Origin: Cohnella thailandensis
GTDB taxonomy: Bacteria; Bacillota; Bacilli; Paenibacillales; Paenibacillaceae
Direction: 5' to 3'
NCBI RefSeq assembly: GCF_014212135.1
Contig: NZ_JACJVQ010000024.1
Location: 124,001 to 188,000, forward strand
Length of the DNA stretch: 64,000 nt
Made by a program: the position numbers and the translations under genes. A model generated the notes under the pieces. The model had not been told where the DNA came from. It saw nothing but the letters and a program-made list of their open reading frames with translations, and searched no databases. Below are positions 15,586 to 24,521 of this stretch, one piece after another. Positions within the stretch are counted from its first letter, which is position 1, and every line of letters starts with the position of its first letter.

Positions 15586-16293
15586 TTGTATCGAATCCTG
15601 ATCTGCGAAGACGACCCTAAGCTAGCCGAGCTGATGGGAGATCATATTAAGAAATACGGCTTCGAGGTGGCGGCCGTGACCGATTTCGGCCGGATCCTGC
15701 AGCAGTTCCGGCAGGTTGAACCGCATCTCGTGCTTATGGACGTCAATTTGCCCCAATACGACGGATTTTATTGGTGCCGCCAAATTCGGAGCGTGTCCAC
15801 CTGCCCGATTATCTTCATCTCGGCGCGAGCCGGAGAGATGGACCAAGTGATGGCGCTCGAATACGGGGCGGACGATTATATGACGAAGCCGCTTCAAGCC
15901 GAGGTCATGGTCGCCAAGATTCGCAGCCAGCTGCGCCGCGTTTACGGGGAATATGCCGCGCAAGCGGAGGAGCGGGTCGTTCGCGAAGCGGGGATGACGC
16001 TTTACCCGGAGCGGATGGAGCTTCATTACGGCGATGCGTCCGTGATCTTAACGAAGAAGGAGGCGCTGCTCGCGGAAGCGATGCTCGAACGCTATCCCCG
16101 GGTCGTCGCCCGGGAAGAGCTGCTGGAGCTGCTGTGGGACGACCAGACGTACGTAGACGAGAATACGCTTAACGTCAACGTGACCCGGCTGCGGAAGAAG
16201 CTGCAGGAGGTCGGGGTTCCCGAGGGGATCGAAACGATTCGCGGCGCCGGGTACCGGATCCGACCGGCGGAGGAGGGCGGGAAGCCGAGATGA
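15586..16293 (+). CDS. BceR-like OmpR-family response regulator
   Basis: Two-component regulator of a Bce-type antimicrobial-peptide detoxification module. 235 residues: receiver domain with the phosphoacceptor Asp52 (LMDVNLPQYDG) and a C-terminal winged helix (TLNVNVTRLRKKL). The start is TTG 15586, supported by AGGAGG 9 bases upstream. It overlaps the kinase gene by 4 bases (ATGA). A matching operator of the BceR type (TTACA-N4-TGTAA) lies before the ABC transporter genes at 17274-17291. Confidence 0.93.
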   Translation: MYRILICEDDPKLAELMGDHIKKYGFEVAAVTDFGRILQQFRQVEPHLVLMDVNLPQYDGFYWCRQIRSVSTCPIIFISARAGEMDQVMALEYGADDYMTKPLQAEVMVAKIRSQLRRVYGEYAAQAEERVVREAGMTLYPERMELHYGDASVILTKKEALLAEAMLERYPRVVAREELLELLWDDQTYVDENTLNVNVTRLRKKLQEVGVPEGIETIRGAGYRIRPAEEGGKPR

Positions 16294-17294
16294 AGCTGTT
16301 CCTGCGCGAGCACGGGCTGCTCGTTGTCCTCCAATTCGTGCAGCTCGCTCTTGTCCTGTCCGTCTACGTCCTGGATGGATACCGCGATTGGCGGACGGGC
16401 TTCTATGCCGTCTTCATCGGCATGTTCGTTCTCCTGGGTTATCTGGTCTATCGTTATTTCCGTCATGCCCGTATGTACAAGCTGCTGTCAGCCCCCCCAT
16501 TATCTCTGGAGGAATCGATTGCGCCGCTAGGCGAGGCCGCCGTCCCCGGTGCGCTTCATGAGCTGCTGCAGAACCAATACCGGCAGTATCAGCATCAAGC
16601 GAAGGCATGGGAGCACCATAGAAGGGATCACTTGTCGTTCATGAACCAGTGGGTGCACCAGATGAAGACGCCGCTCGCCGTCATTCACCTGACCGTGCAG
16701 AACCGGGAAGAGCCTTCCTTCGCCAGCATCGGCGAGGAAGCGGAACGTCTCGAGCAGGGGTTGGAAAAGGTGCTGTACGCCGCCCGGTTGGAGGCGTTCG
16801 AGCAGGACTTTCAAGCGGAGCGGGTCAACCTGCGGGAGCTGGCGGCGGGAGCGATCAACGAGCATAAGAGGCTGTTTATCCGCAGCGAGGTGTATCCCGA
16901 CAACCAGGTAGACCCGGAGCTGTGGGTCGAGACCGATGCCAAGTGGATGCGATTCGTCCTGAACCAGATCGTGAGCAATGCCATTAAATATTCGGCCGGC
17001 AGCCGGACGAAGGTAACTTTCGAGGCGAAGGCCGATGGCGGCGGCAACGTCACGCTGGAAATCCGGGATCGGGGCGTCGGCATTCCGCTTTCCGACCGGA
17101 AGCGGGTATTCCAGCCTTTCTTCACCGGAGAGAACGGTCGGCAGTTCCGGGAATCCACGGGCATGGGGCTCTATCTGGCGAAGAAGATTTGCGATCAGCT
17201 GCAGCATCCGATCGGGCTGGAATCGGCCGTAGGCGAGGGAACCGTCCTGAGGATCTCCTTCCGGCAAGTCCAACCTTACACGGATGTAAGGTAA
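16290..17294 (+). CDS. BceS-like intramembrane-sensing histidine kinase
   Basis: 334-residue kinase. Two N-terminal transmembrane helices (about 11-28 and 36-55) are separated by only a few residues, so there is no extracellular sensor; this is the hallmark of Bce-type kinases, which receive the signal from the BceAB transporter. The phosphoacceptor is His123 (WVHQMKTPLAVIH); the ATPase domain has N, G1 (IRDRGVGIP) and G2 (STGMGLYLAK) boxes. The response-regulator operator overlaps the last codons of this gene. Confidence 0.93.
   Translation: MKLFLREHGLLVVLQFVQLALVLSVYVLDGYRDWRTGFYAVFIGMFVLLGYLVYRYFRHARMYKLLSAPPLSLEESIAPLGEAAVPGALHELLQNQYRQYQHQAKAWEHHRRDHLSFMNQWVHQMKTPLAVIHLTVQNREEPSFASIGEEAERLEQGLEKVLYAARLEAFEQDFQAERVNLRELAAGAINEHKRLFIRSEVYPDNQVDPELWVETDAKWMRFVLNQIVSNAIKYSAGSRTKVTFEAKADGGGNVTLEIRDRGVGIPLSDRKRVFQPFFTGENGRQFRESTGMGLYLAKKICDQLQHPIGLESAVGEGTVLRISFRQVQPYTDVR
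17274..17291. promoter_or_regulatory. BceR-type operator
   Basis: CCTTACA (17274-17280) - CGGA - TGTAAGG (17285-17291). It contains exactly TTACA-N4-TGTAA, the published consensus type of BceR-like regulators (TNACA-N4-TGTAA). About 20 bases downstream is a weak -35 (TAGGAC 17311) and a -10 (TAGACT 17334), the usual spacing for such sites. Confidence 0.8.
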
Positions 17295-17383
17295 CTGAAA
17301 GCCTAATCGATAGGACGGATCTCCCTTCTCCGGTAGACTGACATCAAGAGTTCTTCATTCACGGAAAGGGAGTTAAAGACGCG

Positions 17384-18154
17384 ATGGATATTCTTAAAGT
17401 GGACCAAGTGAGCAAAATATACGGCGAAGGCGTCCAATATCGGGCGCTGAACGATATCTCGTTTACGATGGAGAAGGGGGAATTCGTCGGCGTCATGGGA
17501 CCGTCGGGCAGCGGCAAGACGACGCTGCTGAACCTGGTGGCGACGATCGACCAGCCGTCCAGCGGGGACATTTATATCAACGGGCAAGTTCCGCATCGGT
17601 TGAAGAAGAACAAGCTGGCGCAATTCCGGCGGCGGGAGCTCGGGTTCGTGTTTCAGGACTTCAATCTGCTGCATACGCTCACGGTCGAGGAGAACATCGT
17701 TCTGCCGCTCGTCCTAGAGGGAGAACGCGTATCGGTCATGGAGCAGAAGGCGCGCAGGCTCGCGGAGAGATTGGGAATCGAGCATATCCTCGGCAAGCGA
17801 ACTTACGAGATCTCCGGCGGCCAAGCGCAGCGTGCCGCGATCGCGCGGGCGATCATCCATTCGCCCAGCCTGCTGCTGGCGGACGAGCCGACGGGGAACC
17901 TGGATTCCAAATCGGCCAAGGACGTCATGCTGACCTTGTCGGAGATTAACGGCACCGAAGGGACGACGACGCTGCTGGTTACCCACGATGCCTTGGCCGC
18001 CAGCTACTGCCACCGGGTGATCTTCATCAAGGACGGCCAGCTGTACAACGAGATCCATCGGGGAGACAATCGCCAGGCGTTCTTCCAGCAGATCATCGAT
18101 ATGCTGTCGTTGATGGGAGGGCATGCGCATGACCTTGCGTCGGTTCGCGTTTAA
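17384..18154 (+). CDS. BceA-like ABC transporter ATP-binding protein
   Basis: ATPase of a MacB/BceAB-type transporter that protects lipid II-cycle targets from peptide antibiotics such as bacitracin. 256 residues: Walker A GPSGSGKTT (about 39-47), Q-loop (FQDFNLL), signature ISGGQAQRAAIARA, Walker B LLLADEPTGNLDSKSA, H-loop TTLLVTHD. ATG 17384 has AAAGGGAG upstream. It is followed, with overlap, by the permease. Family certain; actual antibiotic unknown. Confidence 0.94.
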   Translation: MDILKVDQVSKIYGEGVQYRALNDISFTMEKGEFVGVMGPSGSGKTTLLNLVATIDQPSSGDIYINGQVPHRLKKNKLAQFRRRELGFVFQDFNLLHTLTVEENIVLPLVLEGERVSVMEQKARRLAERLGIEHILGKRTYEISGGQAQRAAIARAIIHSPSLLLADEPTGNLDSKSAKDVMLTLSEINGTEGTTTLLVTHDALAASYCHRVIFIKDGQLYNEIHRGDNRQAFFQQIIDMLSLMGGHAHDLASVRV

Positions 18155-20018
18155 CAACGTCCTCCGCAACAGCCGGATCTATGCCGCTTACTTCCTGAGC
18201 AGCGCCTTCTCGGTCATGGTCTTCTTCGTTTATTCCATGTTCGCGTTCCACCCCGGGCTGAACGGGGAGACGATCCAATCGGACGTATCCATGGCCATGC
18301 ATTTCGCCGAAGCGATCATCTATGCGTTCTCGTTCTTCTTCGTGCTTTATTCGATGGGCGCGTTCCTGAAGACCCGCAAGAAGGAATTCGGCGTTCTCGT
18401 CATGCACGGCATGTCCAACATGCAGCTGCGCGGTCTGGTCTTCATGGAAAATATGATCATCGGCTTCGCCGCCACCGTAACCGGAATCGGGATCGGTCTC
18501 GTCTTCGCCAAGCTCATCCTGTTGGTTGCGCAGAACGCGCTGAGGCTGGACCAGACGTTAACGTTCTACTTTCCAGCGTCCGCATTAGGGTTGACCTTCG
18601 GGGCGTTTATGGTATTGTTTTTCGCCATCTCGCTGTTCACCGTCGCGATTCTGCGGGGCCATAAGCTGATCGACTTGCTTAAAGGTTCGACGAAGCCCAA
18701 GCCGGCGCCCATGGCGTCCGCTTTCCTGAGCTGGGCGGCCGTCCTGCTGCTTGCGGGAGGGTATGCGGCGGCGCTGTCGGTCAAGGGGACGCTCGTCGTT
18801 TACGCCATGATCCCGGTGACGCTTGTCGTCATCGTCGGCACTTATTTTTTGTTCACGCAGCTAAGCGTTTATCTCATTAATCGCAGCAGGGGGAACCGAG
18901 CGTTCTTCTGGCGCCGCACCAACCTGGTGCTGTTCTCGGACCTCGCTTACCGCATGAAGGACAACGCCCGGACCTTCTTTATGGTGGCGATCCTGTCCAC
19001 CGTTGCGTTCAGCGCGATCGGCTCGCTGATCGGCTTCAAATCGATGTACACGAATATCGTCAAAGACGAGAATCCCTTCGCTATCGAATACATGTCGTCC
19101 GCGGGCAATCCCTCGGAGCTGTCGGCTCGGCACCTGGATCTTATCGATGGGGCTTTGGCGGAATCGGGCGCGGACTACCTGAAGTACGAGGCTGACATCA
19201 AGTACGCGAAGCTGGAGTCCGGGCAGACGGCTGCCGTCGTGAAGGCGTCCGAATTCAATTCGATCGCGAAGGCCGCCGGCGAGAAGCTTGCCGAGGTGCG
19301 GGGGAACGAAGCCGCGGTCGTGTATTACAACAACTCTTTATATAAGAAAAGCGCGGATTTGTCCGACGTCGCGCTCGCGGATTCGAAGGTATCCCTTCAT
19401 CCGGTGCAGGCGATCCAGTCGGTGTCTCTCCGAATCTTCGGGGACTATTACGTGGTCCCGGACCCGTTGTATGAGCAATTGGGCAGCGGGGAGAAGGTGG
19501 ACCGGTTCCATGCGTTCGACGTTCGGCATGGCTCGGCGGATCTGGTCGAGATAGGCGAACGGCTAGAGAAGGAGCTCAACCAAGACGGGGCGAACGGCCG
19601 TTTCGATTTCTTCAGCCTGGATTACCAGTTGTTTCTATTGGATCAAGCCTACGGGATGATCTTGTTCGTCGGACTGTTCATCGGCATCGTCTTCTTCGTG
19701 GGGGCGGGCAGCTTCCTGTACTTCAGGCTGTACACGGATCTGGAGGAGGACAAGCGCAAGTTCCAGGCGATCCGCAAGCTGGGATTAAGCGACCGGGAGA
19801 TGTCCCGCGTACTGACCAAGCAAATCCTGCTGCTGTTCTTCGTTCCGATTCTGGTTGCGGTCGTTCATGGGGCCGTCGCTCTTACCGCCTTGCAGCATTT
19901 GTTCGACTACGGGCTGCTCCGCGAATCCTCGCTGGTGCTCGGAGCGTTCGTCTTGATTCAAATCGTTTATTACCTGCTAATCCGTACGAGCTACATCGCT
20001 AACGTGAAGCGGGCGTAG
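18129..20018 (+). CDS. BceB-like ABC transporter permease
   Basis: Large FtsX-like permease (629 residues) with about ten predicted membrane segments and a large extracellular domain (about residues 300-505) between TM7 and TM8, the part that recognises peptide antibiotics in this family. ATG 18129 is used because GGGAGGG ends 7 bases upstream; ATG 18123 is too close. The gene overlaps the ATPase gene by 26 bases. With the kinase and regulator upstream it forms a complete resistance and sensing module. Confidence 0.93.
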   Translation: MTLRRFAFNNVLRNSRIYAAYFLSSAFSVMVFFVYSMFAFHPGLNGETIQSDVSMAMHFAEAIIYAFSFFFVLYSMGAFLKTRKKEFGVLVMHGMSNMQLRGLVFMENMIIGFAATVTGIGIGLVFAKLILLVAQNALRLDQTLTFYFPASALGLTFGAFMVLFFAISLFTVAILRGHKLIDLLKGSTKPKPAPMASAFLSWAAVLLLAGGYAAALSVKGTLVVYAMIPVTLVVIVGTYFLFTQLSVYLINRSRGNRAFFWRRTNLVLFSDLAYRMKDNARTFFMVAILSTVAFSAIGSLIGFKSMYTNIVKDENPFAIEYMSSAGNPSELSARHLDLIDGALAESGADYLKYEADIKYAKLESGQTAAVVKASEFNSIAKAAGEKLAEVRGNEAAVVYYNNSLYKKSADLSDVALADSKVSLHPVQAIQSVSLRIFGDYYVVPDPLYEQLGSGEKVDRFHAFDVRHGSADLVEIGERLEKELNQDGANGRFDFFSLDYQLFLLDQAYGMILFVGLFIGIVFFVGAGSFLYFRLYTDLEEDKRKFQAIRKLGLSDREMSRVLTKQILLLFFVPILVAVVHGAVALTALQHLFDYGLLRESSLVLGAFVLIQIVYYLLIRTSYIANVKRA

Positions 20019-20040
20019 ACGATAAGCCGCAACGGATAAA

Positions 20041-20064
20041 GAAGCCAGCCTCGCGGCTGGCTTC
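20041..20064. terminator. Hairpin after the Bce module (copy 1 of a duplicated hairpin)
   Basis: GAAGCCAGCC - TCGC - GGCTGGCTTC, 10-bp stem, 22 bases after the permease gene. Without a T-run on the plus strand. Nearly identical to the hairpin at 20363-20390. Confidence 0.65.
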
Positions 20065-20118
20065 CAGACTGGTGACAAAGTCATACGGCGACTTGCATGC
20101 CCGATATCGGCTAACGGA

Positions 20119-20264
20119 AACTGGCGACTCTTAAACACTGATTTATTGCCCTTTGGAAATGTAACGGACATACAGTCCGTCAGCATTCGGAAATGGCTTT
20201 GAAAAGGGGCTTTTACCCTTCTAAGGGTTTTCTACGGGCTGTATGTCCGCAAGAGTCGCAGTTA
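20119..20264. repeat. Structured intergenic element with nested inverted repeats
   Basis: AACTG(G)CGACTCTT at 20119-20132 is complementary to AAGAGTCGCAGTT at 20251-20263, and CGGACATACAG at 20165-20175 to CTGTATGTCCG at 20239-20249; the left part also holds its own hairpin ACGGAC-ATACA-GTCCGT. No coding capacity. It looks like a MITE-like or palindromic dispersed element lying between two near-identical terminator hairpins. The rest of 20019-20404 holds nothing else I recognise. Confidence 0.5.
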
Positions 20265-20362
20265 ACCCGTTTGAAGACGCGGGCATTCCTTTTTTTCGGC
20301 TGCGAGCGTCCGGTTTCATTGGACGCCGTGTTTACGAAGATATCTGGGTTTCTTGACACTCT

Positions 20363-20390
20363 GAAAGCCAGCCTCGCGACTGGCTTCTTT
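20363..20390 (-). terminator. Xylanase gene terminator (copy 2 of the duplicated hairpin)
   Basis: GAAAGCCAG - CCTCGCGA - CTGGCTTCTTT, just after the stop of the minus-strand xylanase gene. 22 bases are nearly identical to the hairpin at 20041-20064. Confidence 0.65.
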
Positions 20391-20404
20391 GCGTGCATCT
20401 TGAG

Positions 20405-23400
20405 TTACAGATTCCAGATCCGGTAAACGATAACCGCTGCTTCCGCGCGGGTAAGCGTATCGCCCGGAGCCAGCTTGCCGCTCTTGCCGTTGAGGATTCC
20501 GGCTTTCACGAGAGCGGCCGCGCTCGCCTTCGCGTCGGCGGAGAGGCTCGCCGCGTCGGCGAACCCGTCCAGCGTGCCTCCGGCTTCGAGCGGCTTGCCG
20601 GACGCCTTTAATGCGCCAGCGGTCAGCGCCATCATATCCTCGCGGGTAAAAGGGGCGTTCGACTGCGCAGCGCCGTCGCCGTCGCCGGCCCCGGCGAAGT
20701 CCGCGTCCTGCAGCTCCAGCGACCGAACGAGAAGGGCGACGAAGTCCTTTCTCGTAATCGAGGCGGATGGAGCGAACGTGCTGGCGGACGTCCCGCGGAT
20801 GACGTCGCGCGCGGCCAACGCTTCGATAGCCGGCTTCGCCCAGCGCGCGTTCGCCAAGTCTCCGAACGTCTTGGATACGAACGCCACCGCGTAGCTGCTG
20901 AAGTGAGTCGTGCGGAAGACGACCGTGCCCGTCGCCGCGTCGTAGCGGCCGTTCGGAACCGGCGTCGCCTTGCCATCGCCGTCGATATACCAGACGACGA
21001 TCGAATCCGGGCTGCGAAGCTCTTCCGCCGTCGGCTTATAAGGAATGGATATCGCAACGGGTGCGCTCGGGTTGCTCCAAGACGTCGCCTTGCCGTCGAC
21101 GAGCAGGCTCAGCTCCAGAACCGGCCGATTGCCGATCTTCTCTCGCGTCGCGGCATCCAACGATTCCGGCGAGCCTACGGCCACGCGGATAGCTGCTTGC
21201 CCGGAGCCCGCCGTCTCGCCGGTCAGCATATCGCTCGGGATCGCGATCTCCGCCAGGCCCGTCTTCCAGGTCAGGACGAAGCTGTCTTGCCCTTTCAAAC
21301 GCTCGGTCGGCAGTTGAACCCCGTAAGCGGTCGAATTCTCCTGCTTCGGCGTCTCGACGACGATCCGTTTCGTGCCGTCCGCGGCCGGCGAAGCCAGCTC
21401 GAGCGCTTTCTTCAGGTTGTCCTCCGACACGATTCCGGTCGTAAGTTGTCCTTCTTTCTTGACCTCTGGCTTGATCGAGACGACGCCATCCTTGTTCTCG
21501 ATCGATCCCACCGACGGCGCCGTTCCGCCGCCGACGACGATAACCGGGCCGGAGCTCTTGCCGGTCAAGGTCAGCACGCCGAACACGGACGTATCCATGT
21601 ATCCGGTGCCGGTCGTGTCGTTCCAAGCGGCGACGCTTTGACGGGCGCCGTCCTTCGCGTCGTTGATCTGAACGTCGAAGCCGAGCTTCTTGCCGTTATC
21701 CGGCGAGATCGCTTGAATCGGAATTTTCGCTTCCACGGCGTAGTTCGTCCCCGTCGCTTTGGTTGCGGCAACGAACCCATCGGCGAGCCTGGTCGGGCTG
21801 ACCGAGACTTCATTGTCGTAGTTAACCCGGTACTGCCCGTCGTCTTCCTGATAGAACGAAGTCTTGCCGTTGTTCGGATCGAGGAAAATCTCGACGGAAT
21901 CCTGCTCCCAAGCGTTCGGGTTCGCCTTGTCCAGCTGCGAGTCGCTTACTTGGATCAGCACGTACAAATAGTTCTCGTCCCAGAGAGCCTTCGCCGTGCC
22001 GGTCGCGCCCTGCCAAGCCGTCTGGTAACGGTCGATCGGAAGCTCGGACGCCTGGCTCCAGGCCGCGTCGACCGTTCCGTCGATGACGGGAGTCCCGTAC
22101 GCGGCGTTCGCTTGGTTCGCCTCGGACGAGTCGGGAGCATGCTCCTCCATGTACTTGGCCGGGTCGATGACTCCATAATAGGCTTGCTTAGCCTGCAGAT
22201 CTTTATCGAAAAGCAGAGGGTTGGAGGAAGCTCTCCAGCTCGTGTTGTCGTCCATGCCCCAGAAGGTTACCCTTGCGATGTGGTCGGCATGGGCGCGGAA
22301 CAGATCCATCAGCTGCGCGTACAGGTAGCCTTGGGCTTCGGCCTGCTTGTCGGACAGCTGGTAGTTGCTTCCTGCCTGGATATCCAGCTCGGTGATGCTG
22401 ACTTCGACGCCCAGCGAGATGAACTTCTCCAGAGACAGCTTCACGTTGTCCGGGTTCGTGTTGATGCTGTAGTGCGCCTGCATGCCGACGCCGTCGACCA
22501 GAAGCTTGCCGGGATGCCCGGCCGCGTAACGGTCGTTCAGCTCCTTGACCATGCCCGCGATGGCCTGGGCTTTGTTCTGGTTGTCCTCGTTATAATCGTT
22601 GTAGTAAAGCTTGATGTTCCACTCGGGGTGATCGTCCAGTACTTCTCTGGCCGCCAGGAACGCCTGCTCCACATAGTCCGGGCCGATGGCTTTGTACCAC
22701 GGCGATTGCCGGAGAGAGGCCTGCCAGTCCGTCGGATTAGAAGGATTGTCGTTCATCGCTTCGTTCACGACGTCCCAAGAGATCACCTTGTCTCCGAAGT
22801 GCTCCATGACCGTGCGGATATGCGTACGGAGATTGTCCAGAGCTTCCTCCCGGCTCAGCGGAGAGCCGTCGGACGCGTTCGTGTTCATCCACTCCGGCGA
22901 CTGCTGGTGCCAGACGAGCACATGCCCGTGCATCCGCATGCCCTCGGCAATCACCTTATCGACGAGCGCGTCCGCCGAGGAGAAGGTGAAGTCGCCCTTC
23001 GTCGGCTGCAGGGCATCCGGCTTCATGGCGTTGGCGGCCGTCGCGACGTTGTGATGCATCTTCAGCAGTTCAAGCCGAACGCCTTCCAGGTCTTCCGCGG
23101 AGATCGCGTTGCCGATCAGGAAGTCGTCCTGGTAAGCCGTCTTGACCGGAACCAGGTCCTTCTGAATGGAGACCGGTCCGGATCCGGTGCCGGCGAAGCC
23201 GATGTCGTCGATGTAGAAGGAGGCGGCCGCGTTGTTCGAGCTCTCGATGTAGACGGTCAGGTACTCGCCGCCTATGGAGTTGTAGCGGTACGTTCCTTCG
23301 TATAGAACCCAGCCGTCTTCCGAGCGGATCGTCTTGGCGGAGAGGTTCACGTAGTTGGCGCTGCTTCCGTCGCCGACCTGCGTGGAGAGCTGAAGCTGCG

Positions 23401-24235
23401 AGCTGTCGGGCGAGATCAGCTTGACCCAGGCCGAGATCTTGTACTCGCCGCCCTTGTCGACGTACTTCTCCACGCGCAAGGCCGGGCCGTGCCAGTTCTC
23501 GGATCGACCTTCTACTTTCAGCGCATAGGAGCCGCCTTCGGTATGGTTGGCCTCATCCGTCACCGTCAGCGTCTCCGTGCCGGCCCGTCCGACGAAGCCT
23601 CCCGCCGTTTGGTCCTCGAAGGTCACCGTGTCGAATGGAAGCGCGGGATCGCGAGGCGGCTCTTCCTCGCCGCCGGAGGAGGTTTTCTCCGTGATAAGCA
23701 CATCCCCGATATAGAAAGGAACGGTCGCCCCGGCATCGTTGGATTGCACCCGGAGGGCGGTATCCTTGCTCGTATCTACCGTGAACTCCTTCGTCAGGGT
23801 AACCGCCTGGCCCGCCTGCAGGTTCGCGCCCGCCAGGAAGGCGTAGCTGTCCACCGTCTGCAGATAGGCCTGCGATCCGCTCGGAACGGCGGCGTCGGAA
23901 TCGACGTAGACGGATACGGTGACCGAGTAGGTTTTGCCGTTCGCGAGGCCGATGTCGGCGAATTTGAAATCGGCCGCGTCCCAGCTGTTCTTGCGGTTGC
24001 TCAGGTATAATGCCGCTCCGTCGTCATTGCCGGCGAACGTCTTGTCCGCGACGGGAGTCAGGCTGACGCCTCCGGCTTGCGACGCCAAACCCTTGCCATT
24101 CGCGAACGTCTCGCGGTAGACCGTCGTCGCGTTGTCGGAAGTCTCGGCCTTGGAAGACGGCGCCAGCCCCCATAACGAGAAGAGCAAAGCCGCCGCGAGC
24201 AAAATCGAAGTGAACCGTTTGAGCTCCGTGCTCAT
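20405..24235 (-). CDS. Modular SLH-anchored GH10 endo-beta-1,4-xylanase
   Basis: Secreted, wall-anchored xylanase of about 1276 residues. Order: signal peptide; two CBM22/CBM4_9-like modules (about 35-190 and 195-350; VYRETFANGKG and TFEDQTAGGFVGRAG); GH10 catalytic domain (about 355-710) with acid/base Glu492 (VNEAM) and nucleophile Glu616 (ITELDIQ); a CBM9 module (about 720-900; TPVIDGTVDAAWSQA); a pre-SLH domain; three SLH domains (about 1100-1276). The layout resembles known cell-bound clostridial and Paenibacillus xylanases. ATG 24235 with GGGG upstream is preferred to 24244. Two cre-like sites lie upstream, so catabolite repression is likely. A GH3 gene is divergent. Confidence 0.95.
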   Translation of the reverse strand: MSTELKRFTSILLAAALLFSLWGLAPSSKAETSDNATTVYRETFANGKGLASQAGGVSLTPVADKTFAGNDDGAALYLSNRKNSWDAADFKFADIGLANGKTYSVTVSVYVDSDAAVPSGSQAYLQTVDSYAFLAGANLQAGQAVTLTKEFTVDTSKDTALRVQSNDAGATVPFYIGDVLITEKTSSGGEEEPPRDPALPFDTVTFEDQTAGGFVGRAGTETLTVTDEANHTEGGSYALKVEGRSENWHGPALRVEKYVDKGGEYKISAWVKLISPDSSQLQLSTQVGDGSSANYVNLSAKTIRSEDGWVLYEGTYRYNSIGGEYLTVYIESSNNAAASFYIDDIGFAGTGSGPVSIQKDLVPVKTAYQDDFLIGNAISAEDLEGVRLELLKMHHNVATAANAMKPDALQPTKGDFTFSSADALVDKVIAEGMRMHGHVLVWHQQSPEWMNTNASDGSPLSREEALDNLRTHIRTVMEHFGDKVISWDVVNEAMNDNPSNPTDWQASLRQSPWYKAIGPDYVEQAFLAAREVLDDHPEWNIKLYYNDYNEDNQNKAQAIAGMVKELNDRYAAGHPGKLLVDGVGMQAHYSINTNPDNVKLSLEKFISLGVEVSITELDIQAGSNYQLSDKQAEAQGYLYAQLMDLFRAHADHIARVTFWGMDDNTSWRASSNPLLFDKDLQAKQAYYGVIDPAKYMEEHAPDSSEANQANAAYGTPVIDGTVDAAWSQASELPIDRYQTAWQGATGTAKALWDENYLYVLIQVSDSQLDKANPNAWEQDSVEIFLDPNNGKTSFYQEDDGQYRVNYDNEVSVSPTRLADGFVAATKATGTNYAVEAKIPIQAISPDNGKKLGFDVQINDAKDGARQSVAAWNDTTGTGYMDTSVFGVLTLTGKSSGPVIVVGGGTAPSVGSIENKDGVVSIKPEVKKEGQLTTGIVSEDNLKKALELASPAADGTKRIVVETPKQENSTAYGVQLPTERLKGQDSFVLTWKTGLAEIAIPSDMLTGETAGSGQAAIRVAVGSPESLDAATREKIGNRPVLELSLLVDGKATSWSNPSAPVAISIPYKPTAEELRSPDSIVVWYIDGDGKATPVPNGRYDAATGTVVFRTTHFSSYAVAFVSKTFGDLANARWAKPAIEALAARDVIRGTSASTFAPSASITRKDFVALLVRSLELQDADFAGAGDGDGAAQSNAPFTREDMMALTAGALKASGKPLEAGGTLDGFADAASLSADAKASAAALVKAGILNGKSGKLAPGDTLTRAEAAVIVYRIWNL

Positions 24236-24271
24236 GAGTCGCATTCCCCCAGAATCGTTTTTTTAAATCGG

Positions 24272-24285
24272 ATTAAGCGCTTACA
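24272..24285 (+). promoter_or_regulatory. cre-like catabolite-response site
   Basis: ATTAAGCGCTTACA matches the consensus TGWAANCGNTNWCA at all but the first two positions. 37-50 bases before the xylanase start; probable CcpA (or another LacI-family repressor) site. Confidence 0.6.
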
Positions 24286-24337
24286 TGAATTCCCGCAGCC
24301 TGGCCTCCTTTCTCGAACAAAATTATAACGATTATCC

Positions 24338-24351
24338 AGAAAACGGTTACC
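24338..24351 (+). promoter_or_regulatory. Second cre-like site in the xylanase/GH3 divergent region
   Basis: AGAAAACGGTTACC fits the cre consensus except for the end positions. The rest of this 286-base region (24236-24521) is AT-rich and holds no recognisable gene. Confidence 0.4.
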
Positions 24352-24521
24352 CGAGGAACTAAAGAATATCCTTTTGATATTTATCCAGTTGGTTTGTGCG
24401 TTTGCGTACAGGATTCTTGCGATTTTACAGTAGACGCCATTCCGCCGTTCGGCGATAGTAGCATCGAGCCATCCCAACCCCATGCGCAAAATGGAACAGA
24501 GAGAGGAGAACGAGAGAGAAA

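Noticed and set aside
20903..23305. 800-codon open frame antisense to the xylanase gene
   Set aside because: GC-rich antisense shadow; the opposite strand encodes a complete GH10 xylanase with catalytic motifs, and the antisense product has Arg/Val-rich random composition.
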